Origin: an uncultured Bacteroidales bacterium
GTDB lineage: Bacteria; Bacteroidota; Bacteroidia; Bacteroidales; G3-4614
Direction of reading: 5' to 3'
Assembly (NCBI GenBank): GCA_949297125.1
Contig: CASFRS010000015.1
Coordinates: 1-55,084, forward strand
Length of the DNA: 55,084 bases
The notes beneath the pieces are model-generated. The model was not told where the DNA came from and did no database searches. It worked only from the letters and a program-made list of their open reading frames with translations. The translations under genes were made by a program, and so were the position numbers. This document shows positions 16,165 to 24,376 of this stretch, piece after piece. Within the stretch, counting starts at the first letter, position 1; the number at the start of each line of letters is the position of its first letter.

Positions 16165-16941
16165 ATGATTTTTTATTTTTCGGGAACGGGAAACTCAAAA
16201 TGGGTGGCCGACACGATTGCCGCATATGTAGGAGAACATACGCTGTCAATGACGGAGGCCATACACGGAAGGGACTTTATCTTTGAACTGTCGGACGACG
16301 AGATTGTGGGGTTTGTCTTCCCGGTCCACGCATGGGGATTGCCGCTGATTGTAAACCGTTTCATTTCGCAAATGAAAATAGCCAATTACGGCTCGCAATA
16401 CGTTTTCTTTGTCATGACCTGCGGAGATGATACGGGCAAGGCCCCGGAACTTTTCGCCGATGCCTTGAAAAAACGCGGGCTGCAATGCAACGGGGGGTTC
16501 TCGGTTCAGATGCCTAATACTTATATCCTGCTGCCGGGGTTTGACATCGACCCGAAAGGCGTACAGAAGGTGAAACTTGCAAGGGGCAGCGAACGCATAA
16601 AGGAGATATCGGCGTGGATAAAAGGGAGAAAAAACCTGTTCTCGTGCCACGAAGGACGGTTTCCCTCTTTAAAGTCGCACATATTCAGACCACTGTTTTT
16701 CAAGTACATGATTGGCGACAAACCGTTCCACATTGAAGGGAAGTGCAATGCATGCAGGGTTTGCGAACACGCCTGCCCCGTGTCCAACATTCACCTGAAA
16801 GGGGGCGGCCCCGTATGGCTGGGGCACTGCATAATGTGCCTGGCCTGCATACACAAATGCCCCACGGGAATAATCCAGTACGGAAACAGGACTCAAAACA
16901 AAGGGAGATATTTCCTGAATTATAAAGAGTGCATAAAATAA
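16165..16941 (+). CDS. EFR1 family protein (flavodoxin domain plus two 4Fe-4S clusters)
   Basis: 258 aa from the ATG at 16165, chosen because the flavodoxin fold begins at once: MIFYFSGTGNSKWVAD, with FMN phosphate loop SGTGNS. The C-terminus has two ferredoxin motifs, CNACRVCEHACP and CIMCLACIHKCP, eight cysteines in all, for two 4Fe-4S clusters. Such proteins shuttle electrons between a flavin and iron-sulfur partners in anaerobes. The exact partner is unknown. It is a single gene with its own promoter. Confidence 0.9.
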   Translation: MIFYFSGTGNSKWVADTIAAYVGEHTLSMTEAIHGRDFIFELSDDEIVGFVFPVHAWGLPLIVNRFISQMKIANYGSQYVFFVMTCGDDTGKAPELFADALKKRGLQCNGGFSVQMPNTYILLPGFDIDPKGVQKVKLARGSERIKEISAWIKGRKNLFSCHEGRFPSLKSHIFRPLFFKYMIGDKPFHIEGKCNACRVCEHACPVSNIHLKGGGPVWLGHCIMCLACIHKCPTGIIQYGNRTQNKGRYFLNYKECIK

Positions 16942-17099
16942 CCGGAAATGCTTTTTTTAAAGAAGGTTATTTGCTAACTTCGTGTTCTGATACCAAGACC
17001 TGCCACCCCCCCTGCAACAGCATCTGTTTTCAGGTATCCCGGTTCCGCCCGGCGGGTCTCTTGTATAGGTTTTTGTGTTGAACTTTAATTATCTGTCTA

Positions 17100-17921
17100 A
17101 TGAAAAAGGGTCTTTTTTTCTTTATTGCCGCAGCGGTTTTATCGGTACCGGCATTTTTCTCGTGTTCAAAAACGGGGAACGGCAGCGGGGCGAACACTCC
17201 CGACAGCCTTGTTCTTGAAACGTTCAGCGATTCCGCCACTTATCACCTTTTCGGGAATCCGGACCTGCCTGCAATAAAGGCCTGTATATCGCTTACGGCC
17301 CCGTCCGGGGAAGATACTTCCTCGGCCGCAGTAAAAGCGCGGAACGATTTCATGGTAAATATAATGGGGAACGGCTATACAGGGCTTCCTATGGAAGACG
17401 CCGCCCGCAAGTTCATAAACACCTGCGTTGAGGAATACAGGGAGAGCGTTGAAAGCAAGGCCAAAAACAGGAAAAAGACTGCCGAAGAAAAGTGGATGAA
17501 CTACGAGACGCTTATTTCCACCTCGACGGTATATAACGGCAACGGCATATGGTGCTATTCGTGCGATTCGTACATCTACACCGGTGGCGCGCACGGATTG
17601 GGCACAACAGTCTGCTTTGTGTATGACGTGGCGAATTCAAAACCCGTTGCCCTGAACGAGGTCTTCAAGAAAGGTTCGCTGCCCGATGTACTGAAACTGA
17701 TAACGGAGCGTATAGGCAAAAAGGGAAACGCCGACGCGTATTGGATGGAACTTGTAACGGTTTCGGAAAACTTCGCGGTTGGGGAAAACGGAATTACATG
17801 GTATTACAACCCTTACGAAATAGCCCCCTATTACATAGGGACTACGGCCGTTACCATTCCTTACGACGAACTTGAACCGTATATAGTAAAAGACTCGCCG
17901 GTTTACTCCATTATACGATAA
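17100..17921 (+). CDS. DUF4163/DUF3298 lipoprotein
   Basis: 273 aa. The lipoprotein signal ends at Cys22 (PAFFSC). Residues about 40-140 correspond to DUF4163 and about 165-265 to DUF3298. The latter is marked by YIYTGGAHGLGTT and the closing YYNPYEIAPYYIGTTAVTIPYDEL. The same pair of domains forms the extracytoplasmic part of the anti-sigma factor RsiV, which binds lysozyme, but no anti-sigma or membrane segment is present here. The role is unknown. It is the first gene of a three-gene plus-strand cluster; rsmG starts 8 bases after its stop. Confidence 0.85.
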   Translation: MKKGLFFFIAAAVLSVPAFFSCSKTGNGSGANTPDSLVLETFSDSATYHLFGNPDLPAIKACISLTAPSGEDTSSAAVKARNDFMVNIMGNGYTGLPMEDAARKFINTCVEEYRESVESKAKNRKKTAEEKWMNYETLISTSTVYNGNGIWCYSCDSYIYTGGAHGLGTTVCFVYDVANSKPVALNEVFKKGSLPDVLKLITERIGKKGNADAYWMELVTVSENFAVGENGITWYYNPYEIAPYYIGTTAVTIPYDELEPYIVKDSPVYSIIR

Positions 17922-17929
17922 TACAACAG

Positions 17930-18562
17930 ATGGGAGATCCTATTATAAAATATTTCAGCAGCCTGTCGGCCGTACAGATTGAAAGGTTTTCCGCGCTCGG
18001 CGACCTGTACAGGGAGTGGAACGGGAAAATAAACGTCATATCGCGCAAGGATATAGACAATCTGTATGTACACCATATACTTCATTCTCTGGCAATAGCC
18101 AGAATTATAACCTTTACGCCGGGCAGCAGGATTCTGGATGTGGGGACAGGCGGAGGATTCCCCGGTATTCCGCTTGCCATAATGTTCCCGGAGTGCGAAT
18201 TCCTGCTGGTAGACCGAACGGGGAAGAAAATAAAGGTCGCCACCGATGTTGCGGAAAAGGCCGGGCTTGAAAACGTCAGGCTTACACAATGCGACGTGAG
18301 CGAGGTAAAGGAAGTTTTCGATTTTGCGGTAAGCCGCGCAGCAATGTCCATGTCCGACCTTGTGAAACTGTGTCGCAAGAACATTGCCAAACGACAGCAG
18401 AACGCAATTCCCAACGGGGTTATAGCTCTGAAGGGGGGGGAGTTGCAACACGAGATTGCTCCGTTCAAGAAGATTGCCGTTGTCTACAACCTGAGCGATT
18501 TTTTCGACGAAGAGTATTTCAAGACAAAAAAAGGGGTTTTTGTACCCGTTGTAAACAGATAA
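17930..18562 (+). CDS. rsmG: 16S rRNA (guanine(527)-N(7))-methyltransferase
   Basis: 210 aa, normal RsmG/GidB length. The SAM-binding motif ILDVGTGGGFPGIPLAI is near residues 67-83. It is followed by LVDRTGKKIKVA and the late FAVSRA segment. It methylates N7 of G527 in 16S rRNA. It sits 8 bases after the DUF3298 lipoprotein gene and 6 bases before the MBL hydrolase, so the three are probably one transcript. Confidence 0.95.
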   Translation: MGDPIIKYFSSLSAVQIERFSALGDLYREWNGKINVISRKDIDNLYVHHILHSLAIARIITFTPGSRILDVGTGGGFPGIPLAIMFPECEFLLVDRTGKKIKVATDVAEKAGLENVRLTQCDVSEVKEVFDFAVSRAAMSMSDLVKLCRKNIAKRQQNAIPNGVIALKGGELQHEIAPFKKIAVVYNLSDFFDEEYFKTKKGVFVPVVNR

Positions 18563-18568
18563 ACATAT

Positions 18569-19210
18569 ATGCTGATTATAAAGAGGTTTTCTTTCAATCC
18601 GTTTTCGGAGAACTGCTATGTCGTATGGGACGACAACAGCAAGGAGTGCGCTATAATAGATGCCGGCTGTTACTATGCCGATGAGGAAGAGGCCCTGGCC
18701 GACTATGTGGACGGCAACAGACTGACTGTAAAATACATGCTTGCCACACACCTTCACCTCGACCATTGTTTCGGCTGCGATTTCGTTTCGGAGCGTTACG
18801 GAGTCAAACTGTCGGCATCGGCCGATGAGGCATTTATGCTGGATATTATGCCGCAGCAGGCCGGGATGTTCGGGATAAAGCTGAACCGCCCTGTTCCGCA
18901 TATCTCCTTCAACGTGAAGGAGGGCGACCGTATCCCGGTTGGAAGATATTGCCTTGAAGCCATATCCGTGCCCGGACATTCGCCCGGGAGCATTGTGTAC
19001 TACTGCAAATCGGAAAACGTGGCTTTTGCCGGAGACGTACTGTTCAGGGAGGGAATAGGACGGAGCGACCTGCCGGGAGGAAGTTACAGGACTCTTGCCG
19101 AGGGGATACGGACAAAGTTGTTTACCCTGCCCGACAATACAAGAGTGTGTTGCGGACACGGCCCGGACACGACGATAGGATATGAGCGGGACTACAACAT
19201 GTACCTGTAA
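18569..19210 (+). CDS. MBL-fold metallo-hydrolase (glyoxalase II-like)
   Basis: 213 aa. The metal-binding signature H-x-H-x-D-H is at His61, His63, Asp65 and His66 (THLHLDH). Further ligands are in PGHSPGSIVYY, AFAGDVLF and a C-terminal CCGHGP. This short form, without the glyoxalase II C-terminal domain, is common in bacteria. It is often annotated as hydroxyacylglutathione hydrolase-like, but the substrate is not known. It is the last gene of the rsmG cluster and uses the terminator at 19542-19578. Confidence 0.9.
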   Translation: MLIIKRFSFNPFSENCYVVWDDNSKECAIIDAGCYYADEEEALADYVDGNRLTVKYMLATHLHLDHCFGCDFVSERYGVKLSASADEAFMLDIMPQQAGMFGIKLNRPVPHISFNVKEGDRIPVGRYCLEAISVPGHSPGSIVYYCKSENVAFAGDVLFREGIGRSDLPGGSYRTLAEGIRTKLFTLPDNTRVCCGHGPDTTIGYERDYNMYL

Positions 19211-19541
19211 GGGGCACGGCATGGCTTGCCTGTTACGGAAACGCATCGACATACACGCATAATACCCCCCACTGTACAATACAGACGGCTGCAATGGCTG
19301 AAAAGCGAAGGATGGCAGTTATTGCCATAGAGAAAGCCCCGACGAGGCGCGGGATGCAAACCGAAACGCCGTAGACAGGGATGCCGAATACCGCAGAAAT
19401 GCGGCATATGCTTTGCGGGGACAATACAATTGCCTTACCCGTTTTACGGATAAGGCAAACGATAAAGCGCAGCACTTATTGTTTTCCGGCAAACTCCAGC
19501 GGTATTCCGATATTGAAGACGCCGTTTTCCGTTTGCAACAG
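19211..19541. other. Intergenic region with several stem-loops, no gene recognised
   Basis: It contains three compact hairpins: ATGGCA/TGCCAT at about 19312-19329, CCGCA-gaaa-TGCGG (a GNRA-type loop) at 19391-19404, and TTGCCTTA/TAAGGCAA with an inner CCG/CGG at 19430-19458. They precede the bidirectional terminator. No consensus promoter or tRNA-like pattern is visible. Confidence 0.4.
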
Positions 19542-19578
19542 AAAATCCGGGGCTTCCTAAAATAAGCCCCGGATTTTT
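19542..19578. terminator. Bidirectional terminator between the MBL gene and the phase-variable operon
   Basis: A perfect 14-bp stem AAAATCCGGGGCTT with its complement has T-runs on the 3' side in both directions. It serves the converging transcripts ending at 19210 (plus) and 19648 (minus). Confidence 0.88.
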
Positions 19579-19647
19579 CTGTCCATAAAACAGCATTAAA
19601 TACTAATCCCTGTTTTTTTCCTTATATTCAAGAGAACCGGTTTGCCG

Positions 19648-20595
19648 TTATTCCGATACAAGGTTGAATTTGGTGGATATTTCTTTCTGGTCTAATGCCT
19701 GTCTTACGTTAAAACGTTTCCGCTGCGGTGCATATCCGGCTTTCTCGCATGAAATCTCAATCTGGATATTTCCGGAATTGTTGTATGTGAGGCCTTTTAT
19801 ATCGAACGATTCGGTACTTTCGTAAGGGGTGCTTCCCAAATAGTTCTGGTTCGTGTTCTTTACATCGGGAGTGGACGATACTACCCGCCAATAAACATCG
19901 GCCCCCTTCGGCGTTGAATCGACATACCACCTGATTATAGTGTGCTCCAGAGCTGTATCACCTCCCCCGGTTACCTGTTTGTTTTTTTCCTGCGACGGAG
20001 AATCGGCCCTTTTCAGGAAATAGGCAATCCTGTTCCAGTCTATATCGTTCAGCGCATTTACGAAAGCATCGTTCAAGGCTTTTGTCGCTGTACTGAAATC
20101 GTTGTAGTTTCCGCTTACAGTTGCCCTGCCCGTTATTGCCGTGCGCGGATATACCTGCTTTCTGTTTTCATCGTAAACCTGGATATCGAGACAGGCCGTT
20201 CCCATCCATCCCATACCGGACAGATAGCTTACATGGAACTGGGTTATTTCGGCCTGAAGCATATAATCGGTATTTATGTCGGAATCGATGTCGAAACCCA
20301 TTGTCTGCATGTACTTTTTAATGCTCTCGGAAACGAACGGTACGACCTCGGGGTATGTGCTTACAACAGGCCGGGTTATATTCAGGTCAACGTCGTATTT
20401 GCTCAAAACGGCATTGCTCGAACGTTTGTCCGCAACATTGAGCCTTATTCCGTAATCCATATTGACATAGATATTGGACGGCGGGAGTTTCGACAACGAC
20501 AGGGGGATTGTCTGCGGTGGGATTGTGGTAACTTTAGGTGCACCGCACGAGGCAAGGATAAATGCCAACACCGTGAAGAAAAGAATCTTTTTCAT
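19648..20595 (-). CDS. Lipoprotein of unknown function, YajG-like N-terminal part
   Basis: 315 aa with a lipobox ending at Cys17 (FILASC). Residues about 30-200 resemble YajG/DUF4136-like outer-membrane lipoproteins: a strand-rich core with a FVSESIKKYMQTMGF helix, a DYMLQAEITQFHV strand, and GTACLDIQVYDENRKQVYPRTAITGRATVSG. The segment at about 225-312, after a Gly/Asn-rich linker, has a PEGA-like beta sandwich (YVDSTPKGADVYWRVVSS, LGSTPYEST). The relationship is judged by eye and the function is unknown. It is the second gene of a two-gene operon, 12 bases after the upstream stop. Its expression should depend on the invertible promoter at 21355-21556. Confidence 0.7.
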   Translation of the reverse strand: MKKILFFTVLAFILASCGAPKVTTIPPQTIPLSLSKLPPSNIYVNMDYGIRLNVADKRSSNAVLSKYDVDLNITRPVVSTYPEVVPFVSESIKKYMQTMGFDIDSDINTDYMLQAEITQFHVSYLSGMGWMGTACLDIQVYDENRKQVYPRTAITGRATVSGNYNDFSTATKALNDAFVNALNDIDWNRIAYFLKRADSPSQEKNKQVTGGGDTALEHTIIRWYVDSTPKGADVYWRVVSSTPDVKNTNQNYLGSTPYESTESFDIKGLTYNNSGNIQIEISCEKAGYAPQRKRFNVRQALDQKEISTKFNLVSE

Positions 20596-20607
20596 ATTAT
20601 ATATCTG

Positions 20608-21147
20608 TTATTTGTTTATGACCTTTATCAGTTTGGCCGATGCTTCGGTTTTATATATCAGCGTCTTGCCGTCGGCTGTTGCAGTTGTCGTAACGGTAGG
20701 CTCGAACAATGCATCGGCACCGTATTCCTTTGCCAGGTTTATCAGCCTGTACAAAGCCAACCGGCGGACTATTTCTTCGGCGGGAATATAATTTGAATCG
20801 GAATTGTATATATCGGAACTGCCTATATAACCCAAGCGTACAACCCCTTCGCAGTCGTTGTATTCCAGATACCTCCTCCCGTTTTCCTTTATTATATCGT
20901 ATCTCAACGTAAACTCATTGTTCTCTTCATATATTTTCCGGCCTTTCTTGGAGTTGTTTGAATATATAATAGCAGAAGATGTTACGGTTTTCAATATCGT
21001 ATAATCGCTTCGGTTCAGATTCATATCCCTGAACGATACGGCAGGGATATTGCTTATTGCCGTAGTAGGTATCAAATCCTGTGCAGCTGCACTGAGCGGG
21101 AACAATAAAAGAATTCCCAAAACTCCTTTTAACAAATACTTCTTCAT
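20608..21147 (-). CDS. Secreted protein of unknown function, first gene of the switch-controlled operon
   Basis: 179 aa from the ATG at 21147, which gives a clean signal peptide (FPLSAAA, cut before Gln). The mature protein is about 155 residues, mixed alpha/beta, with RSDYTILKTVTSSAIIYSNNSKKGRK near the start. A later segment, EEIVRRLALYRLINLAKEYGADALFEPTVTTTATADG, recalls lipoprotein families that sense or assemble at the envelope. I do not recognise the family. The only consensus promoter in the 600 bases upstream lies inside the inverted-repeat-flanked segment and points the wrong way in this sequence, so the operon is probably off in the sequenced orientation. Confidence 0.75.
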   Translation of the reverse strand: MKKYLLKGVLGILLLFPLSAAAQDLIPTTAISNIPAVSFRDMNLNRSDYTILKTVTSSAIIYSNNSKKGRKIYEENNEFTLRYDIIKENGRRYLEYNDCEGVVRLGYIGSSDIYNSDSNYIPAEEIVRRLALYRLINLAKEYGADALFEPTVTTTATADGKTLIYKTEASAKLIKVINK

Positions 21148-21226
21148 AATAATAAGGTTTATGTTATACAATCAATTAGCATTAACCGGATACAGCCATA
21201 ATCTTATACCGTACTATTCTGAATAT

Positions 21227-21241
21227 GCGGAGGTTCTCCGC
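21227..21241 (-). other. Small hairpin in the predicted leader of the switch-controlled operon
   Basis: GCGGAG-gtt-CTCCGC (plus-strand reading), a perfect 6-bp stem 80 bases upstream of the first gene. A further inverted repeat, CTGTA-tt-TACAG, lies at 21290-21301. No U-run follows, so neither looks like a terminator. Confidence 0.4.
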
Positions 21242-21354
21242 CGGCATTTTTCATTCCCGGTATTCAAAATGGGTTCTTGCACCTTATTGCTGTATTTACA
21301 GTGATACCCGTTTGCGGTATATTTACAGTATATTTATTATATTAACCAATGTGG

Positions 21355-21377
21355 ATCTCTTACTAAGAGAAACACAA
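21355..21377 (+). repeat. Left inverted repeat of the invertible segment
   Basis: 23 bases, an exact reverse complement of 21534-21556. It contains its own 15-base near-palindrome TCTCTTACTAAGAGA (two 7-base arms around one base), the form expected for a recombinase-binding and crossover site. Confidence 0.85.
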
Positions 21378-21484
21378 AGAGGATATATATTTGATTTTAT
21401 GTGTATTATAAAACAAGGCAATAGTTTATACGGTTATTTTTGCAGGAATATCATTATGATATATTTAATTTTGTATGATAATAT

Positions 21485-21515
21485 TCTGTTTATTTCCTTG
21501 TTTTTATTACCTTTG
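21485..21515 (+). promoter_or_regulatory. Promoter inside the invertible segment
   Basis: -33 TCTG (21485-21488, one mismatch to TTTG), 19 bases, -7 TACCTTTG (21508-21515, exact). The predicted start near 21519 lies just inside the right repeat, so the transcript crosses that repeat. As sequenced it points away from the operon at 21147-19648. Confidence 0.65.
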
Positions 21516-21533
21516 CAGTATAGAAATAAATAA

Positions 21534-21556
21534 TTGTGTTTCTCTTAGTAAGAGAT
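21534..21556 (-). repeat. Right inverted repeat of the invertible segment
   Basis: The 23-base partner of 21355-21377, identical in reverse complement, with the same palindromic core centred on one base (G here, C in the left copy). The match stops abruptly on both sides. Confidence 0.85.
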
Positions 21557-21677
21557 TTGCATTTTCCCCTTTCAGTCCTTTTTTCCACAGCCTCAAAGAA
21601 AAAATACCCCAAATACATCGTAATACGCTGTTTATATTGCCATTAACCCAGCACCCCGGATATAATGCGCAAACAAA

Positions 21678-21721
21678 AAAGCATCGCCAACCGGGCGGTA
21701 TAAACCGGTTGGCGATGCTTT
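21678..21721. terminator. Bidirectional terminator after glgP
   Basis: A perfect 17-bp stem AAAGCATCGCCAACCGG with its complement and a 10-base loop is followed on the minus strand by TTTGTTTG. It ends the glgA-glgP transcript. It would also stop rightward transcripts from the invertible promoter in its present orientation. Confidence 0.88.
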
Positions 21722-21767
21722 ATATATGGCAGCGGCATATTACCGCTGTTTTACTGAATTTCCTTGC

Positions 21768-24326
21768 TTATGCCTGGAACCATTTTACGTATGCGAAGTC
21801 CTGACGGTGCGGAAGCGCCGAGTTCTTCGGGTAGAGGCGGAACGCATACTTGTACGACCCGGCACGGAGAACCTGATAGTCATAACGGTACGTAGTAAGG
21901 TCGCCCGAAGTCTTGACCATTTCGAGTTCAAATATCACATGCCTCTCTTCTACACCTTCATCAACGGTTACTACCACTTCAACCCCGAAGCAGTTGGGCA
22001 ACCCCTTGCGGTCGACTGTTACTTCTATGGGATATACGGAGCCGATCTTGGCGTCGGTCAGCAGTTCATCGGGAAGTTTAACGTCTACCACTTCTATCTG
22101 ATCCCATTTCTCCACTATCATGCTCTTCCATGCAACAATCTCCTTAGCCATTTTGTAATTGTCGGCTTTAAGCATTGCACTGCGTTTTGCCTCCTTTACA
22201 TAGAAACGGTCGATATAGTCCTTTATCATACGGTTCATTGTGAACTCGGGTGCTATCTGGGCGATAGAGTTCTTTATGTACTGTATCCACTCGGGCGAGT
22301 ACCCTTTGCTGTTCTTTGCAAAATAGAGAGGTATTATCTGATTCTCGAGCATGGAGTATATCGTAGCGGCATCGAGCTGGTCCTGATGTCCCTGTTCCTG
22401 GAAAGTACGCTTGTCGGTAAGCGCCCACCCGGCACCCTCCTTGTAACCTTCGTACCACCATCCGTCCAATACGGAGAAGTTCAATACTCCGTTCATCTCT
22501 GCCTTTTCGCCGGATGTTCCGGATGCCTCGAGAGGACGCGTAGGGGTATTCAGCCAGATATCCACACCCGAAACGAGACGTTTAGCAATCTTCATGTCGT
22601 AATTCTCAAGGAATATTATCTTTCCAAGGAACTCGGGACGGCGGGAAATCTCCACGATTCTCTTTATCAAATCCTGTCCCATTCCGTCGGCAGGGTGCGC
22701 CTTGCCGGAGAAGAGGAACTGGACGGGATACATCGGGTTGTTGACTATTTTAGAGAGACGGTCCAGATCGGTAAACAACAGATGGGCACGCTTGTACGTA
22801 GCAAAACGGCGTGCGAAACCTATAAGCAGCGCATTGGGGTTTATCCTTTCAAGAATGGATACTATCCTTGAGGGGTCGCCCTGGTTCTTCAGCCAGCTTT
22901 CGCGGAAATCGTCTTTTACGAAATTTACGAGTTTGCGTTTCATGGTCTGACGGAGATTCCATATCTCTTCGTCGGGCACATCGTATATTTTCGACCACAA
23001 CTGGCGGTCTTCCTGCTTTGAGAGGAAATCATCGCCGAATTTCTCCTTGTAGAAAGCTTTCCACTCGGATGCGGCCCATGTGGGGAGGTGCACGCCGTTC
23101 GTTACGTAGCTTACATGCAACTCATCGGCAAAATACCCTTTCCATATGGGGGCGAACATGCGTTGCGACACTTTTCCGTGCAACCAGCTTACACCGTTTA
23201 CTTCCTGGCATGTATTGCATGCAAATACGCTCATGGAGAACTTCTCGTTTGTTCCGGGATTCTCGCGCCCCATATCCATCAGGTCGCCGAACGATATTCC
23301 CAGTTTTTCGGGGAACTCGTACATGTATTTCCCGAACAGCTGTTCATCGAAGCTGTCATGGCCTGCAGGAACCGGGGTGTGAACTGTATAGAGCGACGAC
23401 GCCCTTACTACTTCCAAGGCTTCCTGGAACGAAAGTTTCTCGTTCTGTACATACTGCACGAGACGCTGCACGTTTATCAATGCGGCATGCCCTTCATTGC
23501 AGTGATAGATATCCTTCTTGATACCGAGACGTTCCAGCATCATTATACCGCCGATACCGAGCATATACTCCTGTTTCATACGGTGTTCCCAGTCTCCACC
23601 GTAAAGCTGGTAGGTTATTGCCCTGTCGGGTTCGCTGTTCGACACGAGGTTGGTATCCATTAGGTAAAGCGATACCCTGCCGACATTTACGCGCCAGATG
23701 TTTGCATAAACTATTCTGCCGGGATACGGGACTTCAAGTATTATGGGGTGTCCCGACTTGTCGGTTACCTGCTCTATCGGGAGCTGGTTGAAGTTCTGCT
23801 GCTCGTAGTTGGCAAGCTGCTGGCCGTCCATTGAAAGGGCCTGCGTAAAATACCCGTAACGATAGAGGAAACCTACCGCTACCATGTCGACATTATAGTC
23901 GCTGGCTTCTTTAAGGTAGTCGCCGGCAAGCACGCCGAGGCCTCCCGAATATATCTTGAGGATGTTGGTAAGACCGTACTCCATGCTGAAATATGCTACC
24001 GAAGGTACATCCTTACGGCACGGAGCATCCATATATTTTCTGAATTCGTCGTAGAGTGCATTCACCCTGTGCATTATAGTCTTGTCTTCAGTAAGAGCCT
24101 CGAGTTTGTCATAACTCAGCTTTTGCAGCATCAGTACGGGGTTGCCGCCAGTTGCACGCCACAAATCATAGTCTATATCCTTATAGAGGGATGTTATACC
24201 ATTGGTCCACGACCAATAGATGTTCAATGACATTTCTTTCAGTATTTCAAGCTTTGCAGGAACCTGCGACTTGATAGTCATCTCTCTCCATTCCGGCCAA
24301 TTAGCTTCGCTTACTTTTATTTTCAT
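21768..24326 (-). CDS. glgP: Alpha-glucan (glycogen) phosphorylase
   Basis: 852 aa, the size of the GT35 subgroup with an N-terminal DUF3417 domain (residues about 10-120). It releases glucose 1-phosphate from glycogen or maltodextrin. The PLP-binding Lys is Lys608 in [14 protein letters not shown]. Other marks are YFSMEYGL near residue 113, HCNEGHAAL near 275 and [11 protein letters not shown] near 415. It is cotranscribed with the glycogen synthase 50 bases upstream, so synthesis and breakdown of storage glucan share a transcript. Confidence 0.95.
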   Translation of the reverse strand: MKIKVSEANWPEWREMTIKSQVPAKLEILKEMSLNIYWSWTNGITSLYKDIDYDLWRATGGNPVLMLQKLSYDKLEALTEDKTIMHRVNALYDEFRKYMDAPCRKDVPSVAYFSMEYGLTNILKIYSGGLGVLAGDYLKEASDYNVDMVAVGFLYRYGYFTQALSMDGQQLANYEQQNFNQLPIEQVTDKSGHPIILEVPYPGRIVYANIWRVNVGRVSLYLMDTNLVSNSEPDRAITYQLYGGDWEHRMKQEYMLGIGGIMMLERLGIKKDIYHCNEGHAALINVQRLVQYVQNEKLSFQEALEVVRASSLYTVHTPVPAGHDSFDEQLFGKYMYEFPEKLGISFGDLMDMGRENPGTNEKFSMSVFACNTCQEVNGVSWLHGKVSQRMFAPIWKGYFADELHVSYVTNGVHLPTWAASEWKAFYKEKFGDDFLSKQEDRQLWSKIYDVPDEEIWNLRQTMKRKLVNFVKDDFRESWLKNQGDPSRIVSILERINPNALLIGFARRFATYKRAHLLFTDLDRLSKIVNNPMYPVQFLFSGKAHPADGMGQDLIKRIVEISRRPEFLGKIIFLENYDMKIAKRLVSGVDIWLNTPTRPLEASGTSGEKAEMNGVLNFSVLDGWWYEGYKEGAGWALTDKRTFQEQGHQDQLDAATIYSMLENQIIPLYFAKNSKGYSPEWIQYIKNSIAQIAPEFTMNRMIKDYIDRFYVKEAKRSAMLKADNYKMAKEIVAWKSMIVEKWDQIEVVDVKLPDELLTDAKIGSVYPIEVTVDRKGLPNCFGVEVVVTVDEGVEERHVIFELEMVKTSGDLTTYRYDYQVLRAGSYKYAFRLYPKNSALPHRQDFAYVKWFQA

Positions 24327-24376
24327 AATCTACAATTATAGGTTGTACTTTTGTTTTTTCTTGTTTGTTTTTACTG

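Larger units (their letters stand above)
21355..21556. other. Putative invertible promoter segment (phase switch)
   Basis: A 202-bp unit: two 23-bp perfect inverted repeats around 156 bp of A/T-rich DNA holding one consensus-type promoter (21485-21515). In this sequence the promoter fires to the right, into the glgP terminator (21678-21721), where there is no gene. Inversion would place the -7 box at about 21396-21403 on the minus strand, firing into the secreted-protein operon about 245 bases downstream. This is the layout of the invertible capsule and surface-protein promoters of Bacteroides. No recombinase gene is nearby, so inversion would need an enzyme encoded elsewhere. Confidence 0.7.

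Noticed and set aside
17903..19294. A 463-codon minus-strand frame across rsmG and the MBL hydrolase
   Set aside because: Antisense shadow with biased composition and no recognisable domain.
19486..19560. A minus-strand frame ending TENGVFNIGIPLEFAGKQ that looks like a protein C-terminus
   Set aside because: It is only about 26 codons after an in-frame stop, has no start codon and runs through a terminator hairpin. At most it is a decayed remnant.
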